Source: JBAYZQ01 sp041672385 (lineage in GTDB: Bacteria > Spirochaetota > Spirochaetia > Sphaerochaetales > Sphaerochaetaceae). From it: a stretch of DNA of 13,250 nucleotides. The stretch covers positions 1 to 13,250 of the forward strand of contig JBAYZQ010000046.1 in the NCBI GenBank assembly GCA_041672385.1, in the 5' to 3' direction. The notes under the pieces were generated by a model. That model was given only the letters and a program-made list of their open reading frames with translations. It was not told where the DNA came from and ran no database searches. The first letter of the stretch is position 1. Each line of letters starts with the position of its first letter. A program made the position numbers and the translations under genes. Positions 1 through 8,900 of the stretch are shown here, one piece after another.

Positions 1-1467
1 ATTTCTACCTTTTCTTTCGTTGTCATCGTAAACGTCATCAAAATCACTAAAACCAGTGCTTTCATTAGAATTGTCTCTTCTTCTTGAAGAATTGGTTCTA
101 CCTCTTTGTGGCATTAATGTACCTTCCATTTCCCTTATATTTTTCAATTTGGTTACATCAAGTTCTTTTTTGTAATGATAGGCTAAAATTGTAGAAATAA
201 TCTCTTCATGAGGTTTACCAGATTCAAGTAATTTTAAAGTTAATTCTTGATAAACTTTTTTATTTTTTTCTTTTAGTTCTTTCTCATCGTTTACGTATGC
301 AATTAATTCTTCCTCAATTTTTTCTTTTTTTGCTTTTTGAATCTCTTGAACGGTAGGAATTTTCTGTTTTTGTATATCAGATTTTGTTACTTTTTGAATA
401 AAAGCAAATTTTCTTGTGTCACTACGTGTAACAAAAGTAATTGCTTTACCCATTTTGCCAGCTCTTCCAGTTCTACCAATTCTATGAATATAGCTTTCAG
501 GATCTCCTGGAAGATCATAGTTAATTACATGGGTTAAGTCCTGAATATCAATTCCTCTAGCTGCAACATCTGTTGCAACAAGAATTGTTATTACATGCTC
601 TTTCATCTTGTGCAAAATGAGTTCTCTCATTTTTTGAGATAAATCTCCATGAAGAATTTCAGCATTGTAACCTTTATCAATTAATCTTGCACCAATTTGG
701 TCACAAGAAGCTTTTGTTCTACAGAAAACAAGTCCGTAAAAGTCCTTGTTGATTTCTATGACTCGATAAAGTACTTCTAGTTTATCAGCTTGACGAGTTT
801 CATAGTAAATTTGCGTGGTCAAATCAGTTGTTGGTGATTCGTTTTCAATTCTAACAAGTTTGTAATGTGGCATAAACCTTGTGGCCAATTTTAATATTGG
901 TTGTGGCATGGTTGCACTAAAACATAACATTCTTTTATCATTATTAGTTTGTTCTAAAATGTGCTCTATATCTTCAATAAAACCCATATCCAGCATTTCA
1001 TCAGCTTCATCAAGAACAGCAACTTTAATATTGGATAAATCCAAAGTTCCTCTTTCTAAATGATCCATGATCCTTCCTGGAGTTCCAACTACAACATCTA
1101 CTTTATGACGTAATGCTCTAAGTTGGTCTGACATCGAAGCTCCTCCATAAATTGGAAGTATTACTGATTTCCTATTTCCCCTTAGGGAACTTATTTCTTC
1201 ACATACCTGTATAGCAAGTTCTCTTGTAGGCGTTAATACCAAGGCCTGTACGAAATGTGATTCGCTTGATAACATTTCAAGTATAGGAAGGCCAAAAGCT
1301 GCCGTTTTTCCTGTACCTGTCTGTGCTTGACCGATAACATCAGTTTTTTCTTTTAAGAGAAGAGGTATACATTCCCTCTGAATATCACTTGGTTTTTCAA
1401 AACCTTTTTTTTCAAGGGCAATTAAGCTCTCTGATGACAGCCCTAACTGCTCAAATTCTTCTAACAC
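1..1467 (-). CDS. DEAD-box ATP-dependent RNA helicase, partial (3' end beyond window)
   Basis: Unwinds RNA duplexes with ATP in the cytoplasm; family members act in ribosome assembly, mRNA decay and cold adaptation. Reading the minus strand from a GTG at 1467 gives 489 residues without a stop, running off the left edge. Visible motifs in order: Q motif (Phe23 to Gln30), Walker A AQTGTGKT (48-55), PTRELA (80-85), TPGR (129-132), DEAD (153-156), SAT (184-186), HGDL (273-276), and motif VI HRIGRTGRAG (328-337). A charged linker (about 365-445) and an Arg/Ser-rich, then Asp-rich low-complexity tail (454 onward) follow, which suits a DeaD/CshA-type protein; any C-terminal RNA-binding domain would lie outside the window. 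The GTG start is chosen because GGAG (1477-1480) sits 9 bases upstream and the Q motif is at its usual distance from the N-terminus. The family is certain; the exact orthologue (deaD, cshA or other) is not. Confidence 0.95.
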   Translation of the reverse strand, partial: MLEEFEQLGLSSESLIALEKKGFEKPSDIQRECIPLLLKEKTDVIGQAQTGTGKTAAFGLPILEMLSSESHFVQALVLTPTRELAIQVCEEISSLRGNRKSVILPIYGGASMSDQLRALRHKVDVVVGTPGRIMDHLERGTLDLSNIKVAVLDEADEMLDMGFIEDIEHILEQTNNDKRMLCFSATMPQPILKLATRFMPHYKLVRIENESPTTDLTTQIYYETRQADKLEVLYRVIEINKDFYGLVFCRTKASCDQIGARLIDKGYNAEILHGDLSQKMRELILHKMKEHVITILVATDVAARGIDIQDLTHVINYDLPGDPESYIHRIGRTGRAGKMGKAITFVTRSDTRKFAFIQKVTKSDIQKQKIPTVQEIQKAKKEKIEEELIAYVNDEKELKEKNKKVYQELTLKLLESGKPHEEIISTILAYHYKKELDVTKLKNIREMEGTLMPQRGRTNSSRRRDNSNESTGFSDFDDVYDDNERKGRN

Positions 1468-1626
1468 TAAATTTTACTCCGTATAATATATTATTTTTCA
1501 ACGTCTTGCATAATAACAACTTTTATTTTCTTAATCTATAAGATTATAGTAATAAAACACGAAATAAATTTTATTTTTATTTCTTTTGCCTAAATTTATT
1601 GATATAGTAGTGTTTGAGGCTAAAAT
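1468..1626. promoter_or_regulatory. Divergent intergenic region between helicase and DUF2804 genes
   Basis: This AT-rich stretch must hold the promoters of both flanking genes. On the plus strand TATAGT (1603-1608) lies 17 bp after TTTCTT (1580-1585), a weak candidate promoter, and GAGG (1616-1619) is the Shine-Dalgarno site for the ATG at 1627. On the minus strand GGAG at 1477-1480 serves the helicase GTG; I see no convincing -35/-10 pair for it. CTATAA-GA-TTATAG (1536-1549) is an inverted repeat that could be a binding site or a chance result of AT richness. Confidence 0.4.
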
Positions 1627-2679
1627 ATGGGAAGAAAACAGATTGAAATTTTAGAAAAGATGGATCTTCTTAATAAAGAAGGTCACTTAAATTGTGAAGG
1701 TTGGGCAAGAAAACCTTTTTGGATTTATAATCGAAAAGCTATTAAAGCTGGAAATTGGAGAATCAAAGAGTGGGATTACTATGCAATTACTTCAATTAAA
1801 AACGAGTGGACAATTACAGTGACTGTAAGTGATTTGGGTTTTGCTGCCATGTTTGCTATTGCCTTTATTGATCTTAAAAATAAGGCTTCTGTTCAAGCGG
1901 ATGCTATTAAGTTTTTTTCTAATGGGAAGATAGGCCTTTCCTCGGATAGTAAGAAATCCAGTTACCTAACATGGTTTAATGAAAAACTAAGGATTTCTTT
2001 TATTAAAAAGGGTAAAAAAAGGAATCTTCTTTTTTCTTCTCCTTCTCTGGTTCTTCCTGATGGAAGGGTAGGACTAGATGTTATTGCTGAATTAACTCAA
2101 CCAATAGAAATGGAAACAATGAATATTGCAACTAGTTGGGAGAAAAATCGAAAGGCTTTCTATTTAAATGAAAAAGTAAATTGTATGAATGTTTCTGGAA
2201 CAGTAAGATTTGGAAAAGATTCTGAAAAGTTTGAGAAAGATGATGTTTGGGGTACCTTGGATTGGGGGAGAGGTCGCTGGACCTATAAAAATCGTTGGTA
2301 TTGGGCAAGTTCCAGTGGTATCTTGGATGGGGTAAAGTTTGGCTTTAATCTTGGCTATGGCTTTTCTGATAGATCTAGTGCTACAGAGAATGTTATTTTC
2401 TATGATGGAAAAATTCATAAGCTTGAGGATGTTGAATTTGGAATTCCTAAAAGTGGATATCTTCAAGATTCTTGGCATTTTACTTCAAATAATGGTCGTT
2501 TGGATTTGCTATTCACTCCAATTGTTAACCGGAGTTCAAATACTGATTTTAAAATTATTAAAAGTGTACAAAATCAAGTCTTTGGTAAATATTCAGGTAA
2601 GTTAATATTAGATGATGGTAAGCAGTTAAATATTACTAATTTTCCTGGGTTTGCTGAGGATGTTTATAATAAGTGGTAA
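1627..2679 (+). CDS. DUF2804 family protein
   Basis: A 350-residue protein of unknown biochemical role that I recognise as DUF2804. Family-like features are an N-terminal segment with LL...GHL...GWARKPFW (14-32), the central LDWGRGRW signature (211-218) followed by NRWYWASSSG (222-231), NLGYGFSD (241-248), TENVIFYDGKIHKL (253-266), a TPIVNRSS stretch (297-304), NQVFGKYSG (316-324), and an end matching the family's GfaE...W pattern (GFAEDVYNKW, 341-350). No signal peptide or membrane helix is visible, so it is probably cytoplasmic. The ATG has GAGG 7 bases upstream. It is apparently monocistronic: the next gene converges on it 7 bp away, and no hairpin terminator lies between them. The family assignment is strong, but no function should be inferred from it. 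Confidence 0.85.
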   Translation: MGRKQIEILEKMDLLNKEGHLNCEGWARKPFWIYNRKAIKAGNWRIKEWDYYAITSIKNEWTITVTVSDLGFAAMFAIAFIDLKNKASVQADAIKFFSNGKIGLSSDSKKSSYLTWFNEKLRISFIKKGKKRNLLFSSPSLVLPDGRVGLDVIAELTQPIEMETMNIATSWEKNRKAFYLNEKVNCMNVSGTVRFGKDSEKFEKDDVWGTLDWGRGRWTYKNRWYWASSSGILDGVKFGFNLGYGFSDRSSATENVIFYDGKIHKLEDVEFGIPKSGYLQDSWHFTSNNGRLDLLFTPIVNRSSNTDFKIIKSVQNQVFGKYSGKLILDDGKQLNITNFPGFAEDVYNKW

Positions 2680-2686
2680 ATAATTT

Positions 2687-3025
2687 TTAAACAAAGTTGG
2701 AATCTTTTGACAGTACACGCGAAATTCTTGTTCTAATCATTGTAATTGAGCAGTGATTAGAATTTGCTAGTTGTTGTAAGGTCTTTCCCTCACACCATTT
2801 GTTTAACATCTTGTGGCTATCAATATCATCCCTATGAAAATACCAGCTATCAGTATTTTTCCTTTCGCTAAAGGTTTTTCCACAGAATTTGCATCTGTAG
2901 CGTCTAATTTTTTTGTACTGGCTAGTTTCATAAAAACCATGTTTTTTATACCAGTTATTCTTTCCATAATAATCAATTCCCTTTTGAGTATGGCAGATAC
3001 ATTTAGGGTTTGGACAATAATTCAT
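2687..3025 (-). CDS. Small zinc-ribbon/HTH protein resembling IS1 InsA N-terminus
   Basis: A 112-residue protein with a likely zinc ribbon: Cys4, Cys9 and Cys11 near the N-terminus and a CKFCGKTF knuckle (Cys45, Cys48) preceded by RRYR. Residues about 71-105 (KMLNKWCEGKTLQQLA, then SITMIRTRISRVL) look like a helix-turn-helix. This order, zinc ribbon with RYRCxxCGKTF and then an HTH, is that of IS1-type InsA proteins and related transposase-like DNA-binding proteins. No InsB/DDE catalytic partner lies next to it, and I found no terminal inverted repeats or target duplication, so it is either a stand-alone DNA-binding protein or a relic of an insertion sequence. The ATG at 3025 has a perfect AGGAGG (3032-3037) 6 bases upstream, which argues that it is expressed. 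It converges with the DUF2804 gene. The domain call is fairly sure, the role unknown. Confidence 0.75.
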   Translation of the reverse strand: MNYCPNPKCICHTQKGIDYYGKNNWYKKHGFYETSQYKKIRRYRCKFCGKTFSERKNTDSWYFHRDDIDSHKMLNKWCEGKTLQQLANSNHCSITMIRTRISRVLSKDSNFV

Positions 3026-3031
3026 TTTTTT

Positions 3032-3059
3032 CCTCCTCTAGTAAAGCGGAAAAATTATA
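3032..3059 (-). promoter_or_regulatory. Predicted -10 box and Shine-Dalgarno for the zinc-ribbon gene
   Basis: On the minus strand a perfect TATAAT (3054-3059) is followed by AGGAGG (3032-3037), giving a short leader of roughly 20 bases before the ATG at 3025. The -35 region (about 3076-3083) falls in the arm of the upstream terminator hairpin and has no good TTGACA match, so the promoter rests mainly on the -10 box. Confidence 0.4.
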
Positions 3060-3070
3060 AATTTGACTAT

Positions 3071-3104
3071 AAAAAAAGCCATCTCGTTAGAAATGGCTTT
3101 TTTT
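3071..3104 (-). terminator. Rho-independent terminator of the SurA/PpiD-like gene
   Basis: GCCAT (3078-3082) pairs with ATGGC (3093-3097). The stem continues past one mismatch with TC/GA, closing on a GTTA loop. A run of seven A (3071-3077) and a run of seven T (3098-3104) flank the stem. Read on the minus strand it ends in seven U and lies 15 bp after the stop codon at 3119. The symmetry means it could also stop plus-strand transcripts, although no plus-strand gene ends just upstream. Confidence 0.85.
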
Positions 3105-3118
3105 ATTAATATAAACTA

Positions 3119-4729
3119 TTATTCAGTAATTGTTGTATCTTCAGTTGATTGTAATTGAGGTAATATTATTTTCATAAAAGCTTCAAAGAACTTATTATCA
3201 TGTTTACTACTGTTATAAATTGCAGAATAGAAGTCTTGTGCATCCTGTTGTTGCAAGTAATAATCATAGAACATTGAAACCATACTTCCCTGACTTGGGT
3301 CTTCTTCAATGTCTGTTATTTTATAAACAATGTAGGAACTATCCACTGCAATTGCATTTGAAATAAATCCTATATCTTCAGTATACATTGCTTTTGTCAC
3401 TTCTTTATCAGTAGCTGCTGTGGAAAGCAGTCCAACCTTATCTGTATAAGACAATCCACCCATATAAGAACTATTTCCATAATTATTAGAAGTTTTTTCA
3501 ACATTAATAGTTGTAAGTCCATATTTTTCAACTGTTGCATCAAAGTCAACGGAAAGTTCTTGAGCGATTTCTTCTGCTTGATCTCCAACATATTGTTTTA
3601 AGACATCAGGATTATTGTTTGACATGTATGCTTTAACTTGTATTAAAGTTTCGCTTGTCGAAAAGTCCGGTTCAATTGGAGTTGCATTAATTTTATAAAT
3701 GCTCCATCCACCGTTAACTCCTGCTATTGGTTGTGTATAAGAGTCTGCATCAGTAGTGAATAAAACATCTAAATCACTTTCTTCTTTAAGATTCTGTGAG
3801 ATATTCCAAGCAGCCAAGACTCCAATTTTTCCATCACTATCTTTAAAACTATCAAGAGAGTTGTTTGTTACTGCATCACTCCATTGTAAGGTTCCATCCA
3901 TCAAACTGGTGTAAATATCTTTACAATCATTTTCATTGGCAACAGTCAATACAGACAAATCAATTGTTTTGTAAAGTGCAGGGTTTGTTGCTCCAAATTC
4001 TGCAGCTACGTCATCTGGAATTTGATTAAAATCAATTATTGCATATTCAAAACTTCGTGTTTTGTTAGCCATTTCGACAACAAAATCTTTTTCAGCTTCA
4101 GGAGCAGTTATTGTTTCAATATCATTAGTAATTATTTCAATTGGAAGATTACTCTTAACAGAAGTTTCAATACTTTTTTTAGTAGAGTTATCAGTTCCAT
4201 CATATATGCTCTGATCAAATTTTCCATCTTTATCGTTGTAATAACCAGTTTTTAAAATTTCTTTATCTACTAGGTACTGTGGAGTTTCCAATCCAGCTTC
4301 ATTAGCCATTTGATTCATAGCCGTAATTGCTACTGCGTTTTGGTAAGCTTGAGACCATACGCTTAAAGTTGCAGAAGTATCTCCAGAAGAAAGTGCATCT
4401 GAATTTTGTTGTGATAAATTTGAGTATTGTTGAGCCAAAGTACTACCAGATTCCAAATTTATTTCTTCTCCGTTGTAGGTACCAAATAAATTTTTATTCT
4501 GATTTTGACTGATGCTTGTATAAACCAAGGTAAATAGTCCTGTACCACCTAACGCAATACAAATAATAATAATTATTATCATTATTCCAATTTCTCTTCC
4601 AGACATTGGCTTGCGGTTTCTTTTCTTTTCGGCTTTAGCTTCCTTTTTTGCAATTCTAGCTGCTCTTTTTTGTAAAGCCTTTTCCTCTTTTGTCAAAACC
4701 TTTTCTTCGTTACTGTTTTTTTCAGACAT
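3119..4729 (-). CDS. Membrane-anchored SurA/PpiD-like peptidylprolyl isomerase family protein
   Basis: A 536-residue protein, probably an extracytoplasmic folding factor tethered to the inner membrane. Residues 1-45 are Lys/Ala/Glu-rich and cytoplasmic (KKEAKAEKKRNRK), followed by one very hydrophobic helix at about 48-70 with seven consecutive Ile, and then a periplasmic part. Residues about 80-215 resemble a SurA N-terminal chaperone region (start LFGTYNGEEI). About 225-350 resembles a parvulin domain, ending in a QPI...GGWSIYKIN strand pair (333-348). A similar stretch recurs at 447-472 (SNAIA...YIVYKITD), suggesting a second degenerate parvulin-like unit. Canonical parvulin catalytic residues are not obvious, so it may be a chaperone without isomerase activity. 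The ATG at 4729 is chosen over the upstream ATG at 4747 because GAGGG (4734-4738) lies directly before it and the upstream ATG has no ribosome-binding site. It is divergent from the cas genes and has its own terminator. Confidence 0.75.
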   Translation of the reverse strand: MSEKNSNEEKVLTKEEKALQKRAARIAKKEAKAEKKRNRKPMSGREIGIMIIIIIICIALGGTGLFTLVYTSISQNQNKNLFGTYNGEEINLESGSTLAQQYSNLSQQNSDALSSGDTSATLSVWSQAYQNAVAITAMNQMANEAGLETPQYLVDKEILKTGYYNDKDGKFDQSIYDGTDNSTKKSIETSVKSNLPIEIITNDIETITAPEAEKDFVVEMANKTRSFEYAIIDFNQIPDDVAAEFGATNPALYKTIDLSVLTVANENDCKDIYTSLMDGTLQWSDAVTNNSLDSFKDSDGKIGVLAAWNISQNLKEESDLDVLFTTDADSYTQPIAGVNGGWSIYKINATPIEPDFSTSETLIQVKAYMSNNNPDVLKQYVGDQAEEIAQELSVDFDATVEKYGLTTINVEKTSNNYGNSSYMGGLSYTDKVGLLSTAATDKEVTKAMYTEDIGFISNAIAVDSSYIVYKITDIEEDPSQGSMVSMFYDYYLQQQDAQDFYSAIYNSSKHDNKFFEAFMKIILPQLQSTEDTTITE

Positions 4730-4972
4730 ATTACCCTCATAAATCATAGAAAGAAGTATATTTTCGTATCATAGACACTATTGAATAAATTACCATTATA
4801 TTATGTGAAGTGTCAATTAAAAATATTCTTTAGCAAGTTAAAGTTTACAGAAAATTCCAAATAGAAGAGAAAATCAAAGTAGTTTTTAATAATATCATAA
4901 AAAAAAATCAAAAATAATTAGATTTAAAAGTGTCAAGTGTATCAAACAAATACTTATATAGGTTTATATTTC

Positions 4973-5001
4973 TTGCTTTGGTGTTTTGAAGATGGTAAAA
5001 T
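4973..5001 (+). promoter_or_regulatory. Candidate sigma70-type promoter of the cas operon
   Basis: TTGCTT (4973-4978) and TAAAAT (4996-5001) are separated by exactly 17 bp. This predicts a start near 5008 and a leader of under 20 bases before cas1. AAGG (5014-5017) lies 7 bases before the cas1 ATG and is a weak Shine-Dalgarno. The -35 matches only the TTG of the consensus and the background is AT-rich, so this is a reasonable but unproven call. Confidence 0.35.
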
Positions 5002-5012
5002 GTTTTAAAACA
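5001..5012. promoter_or_regulatory. 12-bp perfect palindrome at predicted cas transcription start (possible operator)
   Basis: TGTTTTAAAACA reads the same on both strands and lies between the candidate -10 box and the cas1 Shine-Dalgarno, over the predicted start site. A further half-site TGTTTT occurs at 4982-4987 between the -35 and -10. A repressor bound here would block transcription. AT richness makes chance palindromes fairly common, so the binding role is inference. Confidence 0.3.
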
Positions 5013-5024
5013 AAAGGTTGACAA

Positions 5025-5990
5025 ATGGAACAAATTAATGATTTAAAAGCAGTTTTATATTCTAAGAGGGCAAACATTTTTTATCTTGAGAAATGTAGAG
5101 TAATGGCGAAAGATGGTAGGGTCGTTTACCTTACCCAGGAAAGGAATATTTATGCTTATTATAACATCCCTATTGCAAACACAACCTTTATATTGTTAGG
5201 TACAGGAACTTCCATTACTCAATCTGCAATGAGAATGATGTGTTCAGCAGGTGTAATGGTAGGTTTTTCGGGAACGGATGGTACTCCCTTTTTTGCAGGA
5301 ACGGAAATTGAATGGGTTTCTCCGCAATCCGAATATAGGCCGACTGATTATGTTCAACAATGGCTTTCATTTTGGTTTGATGATCAAAAACGACTAAATG
5401 CTGGAAAAGAGTTTCAATATGCAAGGATTGAATATATTATAAAAATCTGGTCGAAGGATCGACAATTCAATGAATGTGGTCTTTACGATGATGATATAGA
5501 AGTTCAAAGAGCATTAAAACAATATAAAAATGGAATTGATAAAGCCGAAGATGTAAACCAACTTTTGTTATATGAAGCCCGTTTTACGAAACACCTTTAT
5601 AAAATTGTGTGCAGCAAGGCTCATGTTGAATTTTTTGAACGAGACCGAGACAGTAAAGATAATATAAATGTTCTTTTAAATCATGGTAATTATCTTGCTT
5701 ATGGATTAGCTGCAGTAACCCTATGGGCTTTGGGAATCCCTCATGGATTTCCAGTAATGCATGGTAAGACGAGAAGAGGGGCTTTGGTTTTTGATGTAGC
5801 TGACTTAGTAAAGGATGCTATAGTTTTGCCTCTTGCAATAACTTCTGGTAGTGTTGGAGCAAGTTCTAATGAATTTAGGGCTGAATGTATTAAATATTTT
5901 ACTGATTATAAAACACTTGATTATATGTTTGATAAAGTAAAAGTAGTTGCTTCTCAACTGTCTGTGGGGGACGTTAACCAATGTTTGTAA
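5025..5990 (+). CDS. cas1: CRISPR-associated endonuclease Cas1, type I-F
   Basis: The integrase subunit of spacer acquisition; it works with the Cas2 part of Cas2-3 to insert prespacers at the leader end of the array. Length (321 residues) and sequence fit the I-F subfamily. An N-terminal beta-rich part (about 1-100, with RVVYLTQERN at 32-41 and LLGTGTSITQSAM at 57-69) is followed by the helical catalytic domain. The metal-binding residues are present: Glu184 in YEARFTKHLYK, His246 in FPVMHGKTRRGAL, and Asp257/Asp260 in FDVADLVKDA, with spacing close to that of the Pseudomonas I-F Cas1 as I remember it. The ATG follows AAGG by 7 bases; upstream ATGs run quickly into stops. It is first in the operon and its 3' end overlaps cas2-3 by 10 bp, suggesting coupled translation. 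Presence of cas1 marks the locus as adaptation-competent I-F1, not a Tn7-borne I-F3 system. Confidence 0.97.
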   Translation: MEQINDLKAVLYSKRANIFYLEKCRVMAKDGRVVYLTQERNIYAYYNIPIANTTFILLGTGTSITQSAMRMMCSAGVMVGFSGTDGTPFFAGTEIEWVSPQSEYRPTDYVQQWLSFWFDDQKRLNAGKEFQYARIEYIIKIWSKDRQFNECGLYDDDIEVQRALKQYKNGIDKAEDVNQLLLYEARFTKHLYKIVCSKAHVEFFERDRDSKDNINVLLNHGNYLAYGLAAVTLWALGIPHGFPVMHGKTRRGALVFDVADLVKDAIVLPLAITSGSVGASSNEFRAECIKYFTDYKTLDYMFDKVKVVASQLSVGDVNQCL

Positions 5991-8900
5991 TATTTGTCTC
6001 ACAAAGTGAAAAAAAAGCCATAAAAACTACACAAAGGGTATTAGACCTTTATGCAAATAGGATAGGGGATCGAACTTGGACTACTAATATTACTCAGGAA
6101 GGATTAAAAGCAATAAAAATAAATCTTTCTAAAAACGCTACAAAAAATACTACTGTATCTTGTCATTGGGTACATGGGATTCATAAGTTTGATCTTATTT
6201 GGATTGTTGGAAGTAAGAAGAAAATTAATATTGAGGGGATTGTTCCCGTAAGTTTCACTTCTAAAGATTTCATTCATAATGAATGGGAAAATAATGATAA
6301 ATATTTAGAAATTATTAAAATTTTAACTGCTATTTCGGCTTTAATGCACGATCTAGGAAAGGCATCAGATGGATTTCAAAAAATTTTGACAAAGGCAACA
6401 GAAACTGATTTTATTCGGCATGAATGGATTTCTTATTTACTTTTTAATATGTTAGTTTCAGGAAAAACTGATGAAGAATGGACAAGAGATTTGTTTTCTA
6501 ATTATTCCAGAAATAATCTAAAAGATTTTGACAAAAAGGTTCAAAATTCTGGGGTTAATTTTAAACCCGAAAGATTACCCTTAGCTGCTTCTATGATAAG
6601 CTGGTTAATTATTTCTCATCATAAAATGCCATCTTTATTAGGGAATGATATAAGTAAATTACCTTTTCATCAAATGAATAATTTTGAAGATTTGTTTAAT
6701 ACAATTAAAATTCATTGGGGATATGAAAAAAAATCAGATTGTTCGAATTATGTTAACGCTTTTAGTAATGGGCTTCCTTTTTCAGAAGAATGGATTAAAG
6801 AAGTAAATAAATGGTCAAAAAAATTATTTGATAATATTCCAAAGATTCAAGAAATAATTAAAAATGGGGCTTGGCGAATAGTTCTTTTAAGAGCGCGGTT
6901 ACATTTAATGTTAGGGGATTATTCATTTTCTTCTGAGCCCAAAGATAATAAGTATGGTTGTAAAACCGAGCTTTATGCAAATACTGAATCTGATAATATA
7001 ACATTAAAGCAATATTTAAATGAACATATCTTAGGTGTAAAAACGTATTCTTTAAAATCTATTTATAGTGTTAATAGGGGATTATTAAATTTACCAGGAA
7101 TAGAAAATACAAGAAAATTATTGAGAAAAACTTCAAAAATTTCTCCTTATTTCTGGCAGGATAAGGCTGTAAATTCAATAAATAAATGGAGATGCGAACA
7201 AAATGAAAATTTTGGTTTTTTTGCGGTGAATTTGGCTTCTACCGGATGTGGGAAGACTTTTGTTAATGCAAAAGTAATGAAGGCTCTTGATTTTGACAGT
7301 AAGCCATGTCGATTTAATGTTGCTCTAGGCTTAAGAACCTTGACCCTGCAAACAGGGGATGTTTATCGAGATAAAATTGGTCTGGATGAAACAGAATTAG
7401 CTGTTGTTGTTGGTTCTGATGCAGTTATTAAATTGCATGAAGAAAGTAAAAGAGAAAATATGGAGGAAAAAGAGTTTGATTGGGATAATTTTGATTCCTC
7501 TATAGAATCCAATGAAATTGTATTTGATAGTTCTGTTTTGGATGAGAATTTAAAAGTTTTGTTTAAATCTTCAAAAGACCAAAAATTTATATATGCACCA
7601 GTTCTTGTTTGTACAATAGACCATTTAGTTGGAGCTACTGAAAGTACTTCTGGAGGTCGTTGGATGCTTCCTTTTCTAAGATTAATAACTTCTGATTTGG
7701 TTATTGACGAGATTGATGATTTTACTGGTAATGATTTACAGTGTTTAGCAAGATTGATTCATACTGCGGCTATGTTAGGAAGAAAAGTAATGATTTCTTC
7801 AGCTACAATTACTCCAGATATTGCATCTGGAATGTTTTTTGCTTATCGAAAAGGTTGGGAAATATATCTAAAGAGTCATGGAATTGAAGCAGGTATTGGC
7901 TGTTGTTGGATTGATGAATTTAATTCCGAAGTAAAAAATATTAATATTTCTAGTAACTTAGAAATTAATATTGAGGATTTTAAAAATTTTCATTCAGATT
8001 TTATGCTAAAAAGAATTAATGAACTGGAATTAATTAAAAAAAATGGTGGTTCAAAGAGAAAGGGTGAATTACTAAGCCTTCCCGAAAATTTAAATTGTAA
8101 ACTAGATTTGTTTAATGAGATTTTATCAAATGTTTATAAATTGCATTTTGATAATAATATAATTGATATAAAAACTAATAAAAAAATATCTTTTGGATTG
8201 GTTAGATTTGCAAATATTGATGAATGTATTGATTTCTCAATATTCTTGGATAATGTGTGTATAAAGGATAACTATTCAATTAAAATAATTTGTTATCATA
8301 GTAGGACGATATTACTTGTAAGAAATGCTATTGAAAGGGAGTTAGATGATGTTTTGCAAAGAAAAGAGCAAAATAGTGGATCTTTTAACTTTTCAAAATT
8401 AAATATTAGAAAATATATAGATGCTGGATCTTCAGAGAATGTTATGTTCATTGTGGTGTCAACTCCGATTGAAGAGGTCGGTAGAGATCATGATTTTGAT
8501 TGGGCAATTATTGAGCCTTCCTCAGTGAGGTCTATCATACAATTGGCAGGAAGAGTATGTAGACATAGAAATATAAAGATTGCTAAACCAAACATTGCCA
8601 TTATGCAAAGAAATGTTAAATCACTAGAAAATGATAATAAACCGGTTTTTTGTTTACCAGGTTATGAAACTGTAAATCACCGATTAAAAACACATGATAT
8701 TTCCAAGCTAATTAACTTTAATTCGTTGGAAAAAGGCATTGATTCCATACCTAGGCTTCATTATGAAAATTTAGAAAATATTGATTGTGATTTAAATCAA
8801 TTAGAACATTTTAGCATTAATAAAATGTTATTTCCCCCAGATAGAAGACAAGGAGCAGACAACGTTTTAGGGTGGTATGATTCTTATTGGTTTCTCACCG

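Larger units (their letters stand above)
4730..5024. promoter_or_regulatory. Divergent AT-rich region between SurA/PpiD-like gene and cas1
   Basis: This noncoding stretch holds the start signals of both flanking genes. On the minus strand TATGAT (4768-4773) is a possible -10 box for the SurA/PpiD-like gene, without a good -35. The 9-mer AAGTGTCAA occurs twice (4808-4816 and 4928-4936); its complement contains TTGACA, which may be a -35 element or a protein site. The plus-strand cas promoter candidate and palindrome are listed separately. I see no degenerate CRISPR repeat, RNA gene or small coding sequence here. Confidence 0.5.

Noticed and set aside
337..1063. Short plus-strand open frames inside the helicase
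   Set aside because: They are antisense to a continuous frame carrying all DEAD-box motifs, and their composition is low-complexity.
2813..3109. Plus-strand open frame across the zinc-ribbon gene and terminator
   Set aside because: It is antisense to a gene with clear zinc-ribbon motifs and a perfect Shine-Dalgarno, runs through the terminator hairpin, and shows no recognisable protein features.
4730..4747. Upstream ATG at 4747 for the SurA/PpiD-like gene
   Set aside because: No Shine-Dalgarno precedes it, and the GAGGG that would drive the next ATG lies inside those extra codons.
4748..5024. Degenerate CRISPR repeat or second array upstream of cas1
   Set aside because: I looked for the CTACC/GGTAG hairpin and handle on both strands and found none.
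5215..6002. Minus-strand open frames within cas1
   Set aside because: They are shadows of a gene with intact Cas1 active-site residues and have no start signals or family resemblance.
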